From a virus, in IMG/VR virus record IMGVR_UViG_3300022752_004319, positions 62,001 through 126,000 of that record: a stretch of 64,000 nucleotides of DNA, one strand, 5' to 3'. The notes beneath the pieces are model-generated. The model worked only from the letters and a program-made list of their open reading frames with translations, did no database searches and was not told where the DNA came from. The stretch's first letter is position 1. Each line of letters opens with the position of its first letter. Of this stretch, positions 9,294-17,475 are shown piece after piece. The position numbers and the translations under genes are program-made.

Positions 9294-12152
9294 TCAATTT
9301 CTCTTTTGGTTGATAGATTGAAGTATATTTTCAAGTGCATCTCCTTCAAACAACATTGTATCACCCATAACAGTATTAATAATTCTTTTTTTCTTATCTA
9401 GAATGTCATAGATAATTCCTTCGATTGTATTTTCGAATAGAGGGTAATAAACTACTACTGTATTTTTTTGTCCATATCGGTATGCTCTATCTTCTGCTTG
9501 AGAGTGGTCTGATGGTAGAAACGACAAATCGTTCATAATAACAGTTTCGGCGGCAGTTAAAGTTAAACCAACACCCGCGGCTTTGATATTACCAACAAAG
9601 ACTTTAACTTTATCATCGGTTTGGAATTTATCCACAGCATCTTGTCTTTCTCCTTTTGGTGTTGATCCATCAAGTTTTACCGCGACTTTTTTGAAGTGAT
9701 TATAAATTGCGTTAAGAGAATCAGTAAAGTTACAAAAGATGATAACTTTTTTATCTTGATCTAAAATATTTTCACACAGTTCTATTGTTTGTGCAACTTT
9801 TTCATTTGCAATAATTTGTCTGACTTTTGCGATTTTGGAAAATTGCATAGTTAAAGAATTTGACTCACCTCCCTTATCATACCATTCGTAATATTCCCCC
9901 ATAACTTCTTCGTATTCCCGAGATTTCAATCGCATATAAATTGGAGAAATTATTTTTTCAGGTAAGTCTAGTACGTCGTTTTTTAGTCTTCGTAACACAA
10001 AAGGTTTTGTTCTTTCATAAAGTTCTTCCAAATTTGACGCACCACTTACATTCCATATTTTTCTATTACCAGCACGGAACTGATACCCATTACAATAACG
10101 CTTGACATAAGCCATCCAATTCTGAGCAACATTGCAGTCAACTAAATTGAGTAGATTGAAATAATTTATTGGTCGAGATGTCACGGGAGTTCCGGTTAAC
10201 AACCAAGTTCTTTGTGACATTTTACTAATGTCATTTACAAGTTTGGTTCTCTGTGCTTGAACATTACAAATCGCGTGGGCTTCATCAACTATTACCAAAT
10301 CAAATTTTGCGTCACGTATTATTGATTCCGAATCTTTTTCTAATGTGTGGAAATTTTTCAAAATATCGTAGTTGATAATAACGTAATCAGCATCTTCCCA
10401 TTTTTTACCTTCGACAATAGATATGGATTTATCAGAATAATTTTCAATTTCTCTTTTCCAATTTATTTTGAGTGATGCAGGACAAATAACGAGGGTTTTT
10501 TTGGATTGTGCTTCAAGTGACGCAACAACAGCGGTGGTTGTATTGTGTGTAACAATACAATGTTGAGCTACGTATAATTTATCTGGAGCATCTACTGAAA
10601 TACAGGTACAATAATCCTCACCTTGTTTTTCAATTTTACTAATGTATCTACCTGTTCGATATTTTTGCGGCTCGTTGTATCTTTCTGATTTCCTTTTTAA
10701 TCTAAATGGATTCATACCTTTAGGTAGTTTTATGTTCAATCGGTAGGATGGTCTACATTCAATTCTTTCCCCGTTTTTTTTATAAAAACTTTTTCTCTTT
10801 CTTTTACGCACAATTCCGCCCAAAGTATGAACAATTTCACACAAATCATCACAAAGTTTCTCAGATACTGTTGAAAATTCTGTACCACCAAAATTTCCAT
10901 TTTTAGATAACATACAATAACCATCAGTGTCCATCAATCCTTGGAGTATTGCAAGACGATTATTTATAGAGGTATATTTGTATATGTCAGGTATAAATTT
11001 AGTATGTGACCGAGTATGAGATAGTGATAGATTTTTTAATGGTTCACCGATAGAAATGGAACAGGTTCGTTTATTATCGTATTGTTTATTTTCTTTAATC
11101 TTAAAATTACCAAATAATTCATCGAAATCATCTCGATGAGTTTCGAACTTACATGAAATACTTTGGATATGACCGTCTCCTAAAATTAGACCTAATAGAT
11201 AGGGGTCTATTGGTAGTTCATCGTTATTTTCAAACTCAATTGGTTCTACTATGGGTATTTGCCATTTGTTAGCCCCGTTAGACCCTCGATAGTGAGTGTT
11301 TATTGAGTATGTTCTAAAATTATTGTATCCACGACCTTGATCTTGTATAATATGATTTTCATACATTTGTTTTGTGGATAATGTAAGAGTTTTCTTCAAC
11401 CTATTGTTATTGGAGTTTTTACCATGATTAGAAGAAGACACTGACCAAAGATGTGACTCATCGGTAAAGATAAAAAATCCATCGTTGAATGTGACTTTAT
11501 ATGTTTCTCGTATACCCTGAGGAAAAACACCAATCACATTAACTGGTTTTCCGTTTGAGCCAATGACTTTGTCACCAATCATAATATCACCCATTTTTTT
11601 GGTTCCATTTGGTGTGTATATCAAAGTTTGGTTTGACAACGCTTTACCGAGTCCCAAATCATCCGCTAAAATATACTTTTTGTTTTCACACAGAGTTTTT
11701 ACACCTTCTTTTTGATGTTCGAGTAATGGTCGATGGGAGTATTTCTCAAAATCAATTTCTACGTTTTTGATTTTATTATCTTTGATTACCGCAGCTTTTG
11801 GTATCCAAATATCATGTAAACCTTGATTTTCAAAATAATATCCCCACACGTGATAAGCGGTTTCTTTTTCAACTAAAAGTTTTTCTATCCAAATTTGCGT
11901 CGGTACTTCTATAAACATTTTTTCATTTGCAATTTTACTCGCAAAATATGTGTCTAATTGTACCCATTTTTTTGCAACCTTTGGTTCTCTTTTGTGATAT
12001 TTAATCACATATTCGGTTTGAGTTGCGTTAGGAAAAAATTTAGGATTTGAATCCCTTTTGTGTTTTAATTTGAGAATAAAGTTATTCGCACCTTCATAAC
12101 GATCTATAATATCTAAGGCTTGATTTTCTCTTGCGTTTAATTGACTATCCAA
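9294..12152 (-). CDS. SNF2-family DNA helicase/translocase containing an intein
   Basis: This is a superfamily 2 SNF2-like ATPase. The extein shows Walker A DDLGLGK|TTT, split between residues 170 and 538, then DEAH (VIVDEAHAI), the 'LLTGTP' motif III region, and the C-terminal helicase motifs AAGVGLTLTAAE and QAEDRAYRYGQ. Removing the 367-residue intein leaves about 585 residues, a normal size for small phage SNF2 proteins. These may remodel DNA-protein complexes or aid recombination and replication restart; T4 UvsW is a functional comparison only. The N-terminal 140 residues are not recognised. It opens a minus-strand transcription unit from the divergent region 12153-12201, followed by SOD. 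If splicing failed, the ATP site would be destroyed. Confidence 0.93.
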   Translation of the reverse strand: MDSQLNARENQALDIIDRYEGANNFILKLKHKRDSNPKFFPNATQTEYVIKYHKREPKVAKKWVQLDTYFASKIANEKMFIEVPTQIWIEKLLVEKETAYHVWGYYFENQGLHDIWIPKAAVIKDNKIKNVEIDFEKYSHRPLLEHQKEGVKTLCENKKYILADDLGLGKALSNQTLIYTPNGTKKMGDIMIGDKVIGSNGKPVNVIGVFPQGIRETYKVTFNDGFFIFTDESHLWSVSSSNHGKNSNNNRLKKTLTLSTKQMYENHIIQDQGRGYNNFRTYSINTHYRGSNGANKWQIPIVEPIEFENNDELPIDPYLLGLILGDGHIQSISCKFETHRDDFDELFGNFKIKENKQYDNKRTCSISIGEPLKNLSLSHTRSHTKFIPDIYKYTSINNRLAILQGLMDTDGYCMLSKNGNFGGTEFSTVSEKLCDDLCEIVHTLGGIVRKRKRKSFYKKNGERIECRPSYRLNIKLPKGMNPFRLKRKSERYNEPQKYRTGRYISKIEKQGEDYCTCISVDAPDKLYVAQHCIVTHNTTTAVVASLEAQSKKTLVICPASLKINWKREIENYSDKSISIVEGKKWEDADYVIINYDILKNFHTLEKDSESIIRDAKFDLVIVDEAHAICNVQAQRTKLVNDISKMSQRTWLLTGTPVTSRPINYFNLLNLVDCNVAQNWMAYVKRYCNGYQFRAGNRKIWNVSGASNLEELYERTKPFVLRRLKNDVLDLPEKIISPIYMRLKSREYEEVMGEYYEWYDKGGESNSLTMQFSKIAKVRQIIANEKVAQTIELCENILDQDKKVIIFCNFTDSLNAIYNHFKKVAVKLDGSTPKGERQDAVDKFQTDDKVKVFVGNIKAAGVGLTLTAAETVIMNDLSFLPSDHSQAEDRAYRYGQKNTVVVYYPLFENTIEGIIYDILDKKKRIINTVMGDTMLFEGDALENILQSINQKRN
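10542..11642 (-). mobile_element. Intein with LAGLIDADG endonuclease in the SNF2 Walker A motif (class 3 signature)
   Basis: It covers residues 171-537 of the host protein. It begins with Ala (ALSNQTLIYT) instead of the usual Cys/Ser and ends IVTHN, followed by Thr+1. Block B has Trp236 in SHLWSV, block F has Cys517 in CISVDAPDKLYV, and the +1 residue is Thr: this Trp-Cys-Thr set is the published signature of class 3 inteins, which splice without a residue-1 nucleophile. The endonuclease domain has two LAGLIDADG-like helices, YLLGLILGDG (about 318-327) and AILQGLMDTDG (about 401-411), with acidic residues intact, so homing could still be active. Insertion exactly at the GK|T of Walker A is a classic conserved insertion point. 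Confidence 0.9.
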
Positions 12153-12165
12153 AACAAAAATAAAT

Positions 12166-12173
12166 TAAATATA
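12166..12173 (-). promoter_or_regulatory. TATATTTA motif, SNF2/SOD unit
   Basis: On the minus strand TATATTTA lies 13 nt before the helicase ATG, back to back with the plus-strand motif at 12185 in a 49-bp divergent intergenic region. Confidence 0.4.
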
Positions 12174-12184
12174 ATAATATTATG

Positions 12185-12193
12185 AATATTTAT
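12185..12193 (+). promoter_or_regulatory. AATATTTAT motif, 12202 gene
   Basis: AATATTTAT ends 8 nt before the ATG. If it is a -10/-7 type element, the transcript would be leaderless or nearly so. Confidence 0.45.
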
Positions 12194-12201
12194 CAAGAAG
12201 T

Positions 12202-12717
12202 ATGGCACAAAATCAAGTTCCAATCACAAGATTAGGTAAATTTTTCGGTCAAGAAGATTTCGATTTGGATGTTAGTATGGGTCGTGAATGGCTCGATGGT
12301 GATATGAATTTTACCATTGTTGTCTATCGCGTAAACAAACAAAAAACAAATCAAGACGATGTTTATGGTGAGGCGGTACCTCAATCCATAGAGTTTTTAC
12401 CACCAATATCAGTAAACGCTTATTTGCAAATTATGCAACCAGATATGGCTTTCTTGGGTAATTCTAAGGTTATACAAAACGAACCAGGTAATATCAAATT
12501 CGCTATTTACCAAAAAGATTTGGACGACCTACAAGTTTCCATTAGTTTGGGTGATTACATCGGTTATTGGATTACCGAAAATCAAGTAAGATATTATTCA
12601 GTTGTTGATAAGGGGATACCCAATTATGACAACAAACATACTTATGCAGGATATAAACCTTTCTATGTCAGTTACATTGCAACACCAGTAACTGCTAACG
12701 AATTTATGGGGATTTAA
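12202..12717 (+). CDS. Small virion-type protein, possible neck component
   Basis: The 171-residue product has no membrane segment. It is rich in beta-strand-type sequence with a central 'PGNIKFAIYQKDLDDLQVS' segment and a Tyr-rich C-terminal third (YYSVVDKGIPNYDN). I do not recognise the family. It opens the plus-strand unit that leads to the protease-adhesin and the probable neck/tail-terminator protein, and a putative neck gene lies on the opposite strand nearby. A gp14-like neck role is therefore conceivable from position alone. The start is set by the promoter-like motif directly upstream, and the next gene begins 8 nt after the stop. Confidence 0.7.
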   Translation: MAQNQVPITRLGKFFGQEDFDLDVSMGREWLDGDMNFTIVVYRVNKQKTNQDDVYGEAVPQSIEFLPPISVNAYLQIMQPDMAFLGNSKVIQNEPGNIKFAIYQKDLDDLQVSISLGDYIGYWITENQVRYYSVVDKGIPNYDNKHTYAGYKPFYVSYIATPVTANEFMGI

Positions 12718-12725
12718 GATACACG

Positions 12726-14630
12726 ATGAAAACTAAAATAATAAAAGATCTAATTAAAAAATTGTTATCCGAAAATTCAGATACAAACATTATTGGTATT
12801 TCATTCGGAAATAAAATTGTAGATGGAAAGTTTACTTCAGAGTTGGGTATTACATTTTATGTCAATGAAAAAATAAAGTATGAAGATGTAAATCCTGACT
12901 TTTTAATTCCTGAAAAAATTGAATATATGGGGTATGAATTTTCAACGGATGTGTCTACTGTGACAACTCAATTGCTATCAACGTGTCCATCTGATTTTTA
13001 CTCTTGGGAGACAACACCACCCCCAAATAGAGACCTTATTCCTATTTTATCAGGTGGTACTTCAATAATAAATGGTACTTTGGGTGGATTAGTAATTGAT
13101 GATACTAGTTATTCTTTAGCAGGGTTAACAAACGGACATGTTGTTGGATGGCAATTATTAAATTCTGATGTCAATCCATATTTTCCAGTTCAAGGTTTAT
13201 ACCAAAGTACAATATATCAGGGTGAAGTTGAAGATAATCAAGTTTTAGGAATTGTAAAGAATTATTATCCTGCCGAAAATGATCCAGCCAACACATTGAT
13301 TGATGCAGCACTTGTAACAATACCAAGAGAATTGGTAGATTTTGAATCTTCTTATCGTCAGATTGGTCTTACAGGATGGACACAACCTATGGATTTTGCA
13401 ACCACGGAAGAAATCGATGATTTGATTTTTACAAAAGCAAATTTGTATAGCTCGGGAAGAACGACTGGTGCAAAAGGTGAAGGTGAAATGAAGTTAGTGT
13501 GTATGGCAACTAACTATTTTGCTCCTGGTGCTGGTAAAACAATTGATGATTTAATAGTGTATGTTGCTAGTGCTACTACAACACCAATTGGTACTGTATG
13601 CCCATTTCCTGTTTGGTTGGGTGATAGTGGTTCTATAGTATCCGCTGACATTAATGGAACTCGTAAAATAATTGGATTAATCGCAGTGTTTGTTACTTTC
13701 AATAACTTAGACGCTTGTGGTGTTTGTAGAATTGACAATATTCGAAATCTTCTCAAGATTTCACCTTGGACTGGACAAACTGATGTTAATTTTTCAAATT
13801 CAGCTATTACTGAAACTATTTTAACAACTAATAACTATTCTGATCCATATGTTGTCTCAGATTCTAAAACTTTTTGGCAGAGGGGAATTCTACAACCGAC
13901 CGTAACCCCAACAATAACCCCTACACCGACCACTTCCCAATTTTCTACCCCGCAACCAACACCGACACCTTCTTTTACACAAACACCAACAAGAACCTCA
14001 GACCCGAATTGTTTTCCACAAATAAATGCAACTTGTTACACTTGGTCATTACAACTATTACCATTGAATTTCTCTTATTTTTTCTTACCTACAATTGTTG
14101 CATGGGCTAAATATACTGATTGTTATGGAACACCTATTATTAAATTAGTAGAAATTGCCAATAATCAAATTTCATACATATGTTCAAAAGAACGACCTGT
14201 GATCGTTCAAAGTAGAAACGAAGCCAATAACATTTCGAGTGTATCCTTTATTAGTCAATACATAAATATTACCCAACTCTCACCATGTGGTTCATACTGT
14301 GTTAATGTTACTCCAACACCTACATCTACACCTGTAAATTATTTGATTTACGGTTCTTTTAGTCCTATTGTCGGATCTACCACGGCACTTGCCGCTTGTA
14401 ATGCTTTAACCAATGAAACCGCGGTAGTTTATGGATACATTACCAAACCTTTGAGTCAATTGGGTGCTGGAGATGTAATATATGATATAAACACAAATTT
14501 ACCGAAAGAAACTTTCGGAAATAGATATCGTGCTTTTTCAGAATCACCACTACCATTAATAAAATATGTAGCATATTGGCAGGTGAGTGGATCATTAATT
14601 ACTAGTGTTGTTAATTGTAATGAACTTTAA
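12726..14630 (+). CDS. Trypsin-like (Nal1-type) serine protease fused to tail-adhesin modules
   Basis: The 634-residue product has an N-terminal 'GISFGNK..DG..TSELGITFYVNEK' segment (22-50), typical of Nal1-like/S1-fold bacterial peptidases. A trypsin-fold domain follows with His138 (TNGHV), Asp193 (DAALV) and Ser301 in GDSGS, plus SSGRTTGAKGEG (about 242-253). The triad order and spacing fit chymotrypsin-fold enzymes. After about residue 390 come a TPT linker, a Cys module ending CGSYC (about 432-533) shared with the genes at 1 and 14678, and a C-terminal module (about 537-634) with TKPLSQLGAGD and FGNRY, shared with the 922-residue adhesin. There is no signal peptide. I infer a virion-associated protease that either trims host surface proteins or matures tail fibres. 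Confidence 0.85.
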   Translation: MKTKIIKDLIKKLLSENSDTNIIGISFGNKIVDGKFTSELGITFYVNEKIKYEDVNPDFLIPEKIEYMGYEFSTDVSTVTTQLLSTCPSDFYSWETTPPPNRDLIPILSGGTSIINGTLGGLVIDDTSYSLAGLTNGHVVGWQLLNSDVNPYFPVQGLYQSTIYQGEVEDNQVLGIVKNYYPAENDPANTLIDAALVTIPRELVDFESSYRQIGLTGWTQPMDFATTEEIDDLIFTKANLYSSGRTTGAKGEGEMKLVCMATNYFAPGAGKTIDDLIVYVASATTTPIGTVCPFPVWLGDSGSIVSADINGTRKIIGLIAVFVTFNNLDACGVCRIDNIRNLLKISPWTGQTDVNFSNSAITETILTTNNYSDPYVVSDSKTFWQRGILQPTVTPTITPTPTTSQFSTPQPTPTPSFTQTPTRTSDPNCFPQINATCYTWSLQLLPLNFSYFFLPTIVAWAKYTDCYGTPIIKLVEIANNQISYICSKERPVIVQSRNEANNISSVSFISQYINITQLSPCGSYCVNVTPTPTSTPVNYLIYGSFSPIVGSTTALAACNALTNETAVVYGYITKPLSQLGAGDVIYDINTNLPKETFGNRYRAFSESPLPLIKYVAYWQVSGSLITSVVNCNEL

Positions 14631-14663
14631 CACAGACGAAAAACAAATCAATTTTTGATCACT

Positions 14664-14672
14664 AATATTTAT
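14664..14672 (+). promoter_or_regulatory. AATATTTAT motif, FISUMP gene
   Basis: AATATTTAT ends 5 nt before the ATG at 14678, within the 47-nt gap after the protease gene. Confidence 0.45.
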
Positions 14673-14677
14673 TTTAA

Positions 14678-17197
14678 ATGGCTCTACCTAAAAAAGTAAT
14701 ACCAAATATTAATTTAGTTCCTCCAAAAATATTATTGGAGCGAAGAGAACAATTGTTGGAGGATATCACAAACGATGGTACATACCTTCCAAAGAATTTA
14801 GATTATGCTGATCTAGATAGGGGGTTTTTGGATTTTGTAAAAAACGAATTAAAAACAATTGTAGATGGTAAAATAATACCTACTGTTGACATTCTTATCA
14901 CCACACAAAATTGGGCTCAATTTACACAGACGTGGTCTTTTCAAGATTTGAATGGTAACACAGAACCACCCTTTATTACTGTTGTTAGAGTTCCTGAAGT
15001 TAAATATGGTACAAATCCAGCGACACTTTATAATATCCCAAATCAAAAAGAATTCTTTTATGCAGCAGTTCCAACTTGGAATGGTAATATAAAGGGATTA
15101 GACATTTATAAAATTCCCCAACCTGTACCCGTTGATATTTCTTTCAACGTTAAAATAATTTGTAATCGTATGAGAGAACTCAACGAGTTTAATAAAAATG
15201 TAATTCAAACTTTTGCCTCTCGGCAAGCTTACACAAAAGTTAATGGTCATTTTATTCCGATTATAAATTCAAATATTTCTGATGAATCTGTAACTCAAAT
15301 CGACAAACGTAGATTTTACATTCAGAATTATGACTTCACTATGTTGGGATTTATTTTAGATCAAGACAAATTCGAGGTGGCTCCTGCGGTATCAAGAGTA
15401 TTGAATGTTTTCGAAACAAATTTCAAACCAATCAATCGAAAAAGAAAAGTATTCCCTGTAAATGAAGGTGTATTTGATTTAACAGTTCAAGCGGTTAGGA
15501 ATTCTCCTGTAGTTCGTACAATAAATGTTGATTATACAGGAACCTTTACCATATTGTCAACTCAGAATGTTAGTTCATATGATCTATTTGTAAGTTTAAG
15601 TAATAGTTCTGAATTTGATTTTTATGGGACTAATGTAATCAATTTTGAGGTAAATACGGGTGATCGATTGAGATTTGAGATTACCCAACAAAATAATGAT
15701 CCAACCTCAATTATTACTTATGCGGTTTCTTTGATCGGGTCACCTCAAAATTTAACTTTTGATCTTCCAACCCCATCCGTTACACCGAGTAATACTGTTA
15801 CCCCCACAAACACACCAACAAATACTCCAACACCCTCTGTAACACCATCTCAAACATTAACACCAACAAGTTCCATAACTCCTACACCAACCCCCTCGTT
15901 AACATCATCTCCAACATCTACGCAGACAACTACTCCTACTCCTTCTTCTACCTCTACTTCAGGTTGTGAAACTTATACTTATACGTGTTACAATTATCAA
16001 ATTACCAACACATCAAGTTCTGAACAACCTTTATTATTAATATATTCAGCGTGTACATCACAACCAACCGTATTGTCAATATCTTTAACTTCAGGACAAA
16101 CAACTACGATATGTGCCGTGGCATATACGATAGTTGTTGCCGATAGTTATTCTATAGTTTCTTTGGGTACCTGTGGTTCTTTTTGTATTACTTTCACAAA
16201 CATTCTTGTTCATATACCTAACCTGACACCCTCATTGACACCATCTCCAACACTAACACCGACAAGCTCCATAACACCAAGTATTACTCCAACTAAAACA
16301 CCAACACCAACACTAACACCGACAAGCTCCATAACACCAAGTATTACTCCAACTAAAACACCAACACCAACAAGTTCCATAACACCAAGTATTACTCCAA
16401 CAAATACAACATCAGTTACACCAACTAGTTCCATAACTCCTACACCAACACCAACAAACACTCTTCCCCTAGTAACCGACTATGATGGTAATACTTATGA
16501 ACAAATTATAATTGGTAACCGTGTGTGGTTGGGGGGTAATATGAAAACTACTCATTACAACAATGGGGATATAATACCATATAGAGGTTATTTATCTGGT
16601 AACACCGAACCGTTTTGTTCGTTTAGTGGCGAGGGTGCGTGGATGTATACTAAATTGAGTGACAATTTTCCTGAAGACCCTAATTACAATCAGACCGCTG
16701 GTAAACTTTATAATTATTATACAATTACCGATGTACGTGGTATTTGTCCCGTAGGATTCAGACCAGCAGACACTGGCGATTGGTATAATTTAAGTATATC
16801 TTTGGGCGGAGGTATAAGTGGTGGTCAGTCTCCTTCAAACTTTTATCCCATCAATGGGGGGTTGAATGGGGCTCTAGCTCCTTATACAGGTTTTTCACAA
16901 CAAATTAAATCTACTCTAAACCCACCTTATGGTTGGACAATATTAGCTTCTGAACCTATTCCTACAAATTCTTCGAATTTCTCAGCTTATCCTAGTGGAG
17001 GTATTTATGCGGGGATTGAGGATACTTGTAATCCGTTTTTTAATGGTAATAACGAGTGTTGGTGGTGGACCAATAGTTCCAATTTTTACTTACCAGATAC
17101 GATTAACTATGTTTACCTTGGAGGCACCGTCCTTGGAGGGGATTCGGCTCAACCAAATTCGGCACTTTGTATCCGTTGTGTTAGAGATCTTGTCTAA
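14678..17197 (+). CDS. Neck/tail-terminator-like protein with TPT linkers, Cys module and C-terminal FISUMP domain
   Basis: The product has 839 residues. Residues 1-270 form a globular virion domain containing 'NRMRELNEFNKNV' and 'KRRFYIQNYDFTMLGF', which resembles the pattern of T4 gp15-type tail terminators, though this is weak. An Ig-like segment follows (285-365), then a TPT linker, a Cys module ending CGSFC (427-505), a second linker with an exact DNA tandem repeat, and a C-terminal FISUMP domain (about 603-839: DYDGNTYEQIIIGNRVW, GKLYNYYTI, CPVGFRPADTGDWYNL, ECWWWTNSS, CIRCVRD). FISUMP is a Fibrobacter/Bacteroidetes extracellular domain. The gene lies just before the sheath, as gp15 precedes gp18 in T4. 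I infer a tail-neck protein that displays a binding tip, possibly whisker- or collar-fibre-like. Confidence 0.85.
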   Translation: MALPKKVIPNINLVPPKILLERREQLLEDITNDGTYLPKNLDYADLDRGFLDFVKNELKTIVDGKIIPTVDILITTQNWAQFTQTWSFQDLNGNTEPPFITVVRVPEVKYGTNPATLYNIPNQKEFFYAAVPTWNGNIKGLDIYKIPQPVPVDISFNVKIICNRMRELNEFNKNVIQTFASRQAYTKVNGHFIPIINSNISDESVTQIDKRRFYIQNYDFTMLGFILDQDKFEVAPAVSRVLNVFETNFKPINRKRKVFPVNEGVFDLTVQAVRNSPVVRTINVDYTGTFTILSTQNVSSYDLFVSLSNSSEFDFYGTNVINFEVNTGDRLRFEITQQNNDPTSIITYAVSLIGSPQNLTFDLPTPSVTPSNTVTPTNTPTNTPTPSVTPSQTLTPTSSITPTPTPSLTSSPTSTQTTTPTPSSTSTSGCETYTYTCYNYQITNTSSSEQPLLLIYSACTSQPTVLSISLTSGQTTTICAVAYTIVVADSYSIVSLGTCGSFCITFTNILVHIPNLTPSLTPSPTLTPTSSITPSITPTKTPTPTLTPTSSITPSITPTKTPTPTSSITPSITPTNTTSVTPTSSITPTPTPTNTLPLVTDYDGNTYEQIIIGNRVWLGGNMKTTHYNNGDIIPYRGYLSGNTEPFCSFSGEGAWMYTKLSDNFPEDPNYNQTAGKLYNYYTITDVRGICPVGFRPADTGDWYNLSISLGGGISGGQSPSNFYPINGGLNGALAPYTGFSQQIKSTLNPPYGWTILASEPIPTNSSNFSAYPSGGIYAGIEDTCNPFFNGNNECWWWTNSSNFYLPDTINYVYLGGTVLGGDSAQPNSALCIRCVRDLV
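16251..16370 (+). repeat. Exact 60-bp tandem duplication within the TPT linker
   Basis: Positions 16251-16310 and 16311-16370 are identical. A third, partial and diverged unit follows to about 16405. The period of 20 codons keeps the frame, so each unit adds 20 residues to the linker. Confidence 0.95.
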
Positions 17198-17203
17198 GAG
17201 TCT

Positions 17204-17359
17204 TTAATCTTCCCCGTAGATATCTCTTTTCTTAGAACAGTTTTGTTCAATAAGTTTTTCCAAAAACTTATAAATTTTTATTCCATTTTCATCACAATAT
17301 TTTTTTAGTTTGGTATGTGAATCTATTGAAATTTTAATGTTTTTGGTAGTTTTTTTCAT
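17204..17359 (-). CDS. Small ribbon-helix-helix-like protein
   Basis: The 51-residue ORF begins MKKTTKNIKISIDSH and ends SKKRDIYGED. The pattern is a short basic beta strand (KNIKISID) followed by two helices (HTKLKKYCDENG; KIYKFLEKLIEQNC), which suits an RHH (Arc/MetJ-type) DNA-binding fold. It lies antisense between the FISUMP gene (ends 17197) and the sheath gene (starts 17476). Its own upstream motif (TTATTTATA, 33 nt before the ATG) diverges from the sheath promoter motif. I infer a transcriptional regulator, perhaps of the adjacent late genes. Confidence 0.75.
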   Translation of the reverse strand: MKKTTKNIKISIDSHTKLKKYCDENGIKIYKFLEKLIEQNCSKKRDIYGED

Positions 17360-17392
17360 AAAAGATAAAAAAAGATAATTTTTACTTACTAA

Positions 17393-17401
17393 TATAAATA
17401 A
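17393..17401 (-). promoter_or_regulatory. TTATTTATA motif, RHH gene
   Basis: On the minus strand it lies 33 nt upstream of the small RHH-like gene. It is palindrome-related to TATAAATA on the plus strand, so orientation cannot be fixed by sequence alone. Confidence 0.35.
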
Positions 17402-17436
17402 GTTTTTTAAAAAAAAAATACTTTATCAATTGAGAT

Positions 17437-17445
17437 AATATTTAT
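17437..17445 (+). promoter_or_regulatory. AATATTTAT motif, tail sheath
   Basis: It lies 30 nt before the sheath ATG in an AT-rich intergenic region, with an A-rich leader (AAAAAAATTACATAGT) leading to the start. Confidence 0.5.
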
Positions 17446-17475
17446 ATCAATAAAACCTAAAAAAAATTACATAGT

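Noticed and set aside
16480-17197. A complete diversity-generating retroelement around the FISUMP domain
   Set aside because: No reverse transcriptase and no second copy of the domain's 3' end were found within the window.
17204-17475. Search for tRNA or structured RNA in the gaps (also 23244-23512, 24002-24105, 51083-51156)
   Set aside because: No cloverleaf, CCA end or conserved riboswitch core was visible; the gaps hold terminators, promoter-like motifs, repeats and the small RHH gene only.
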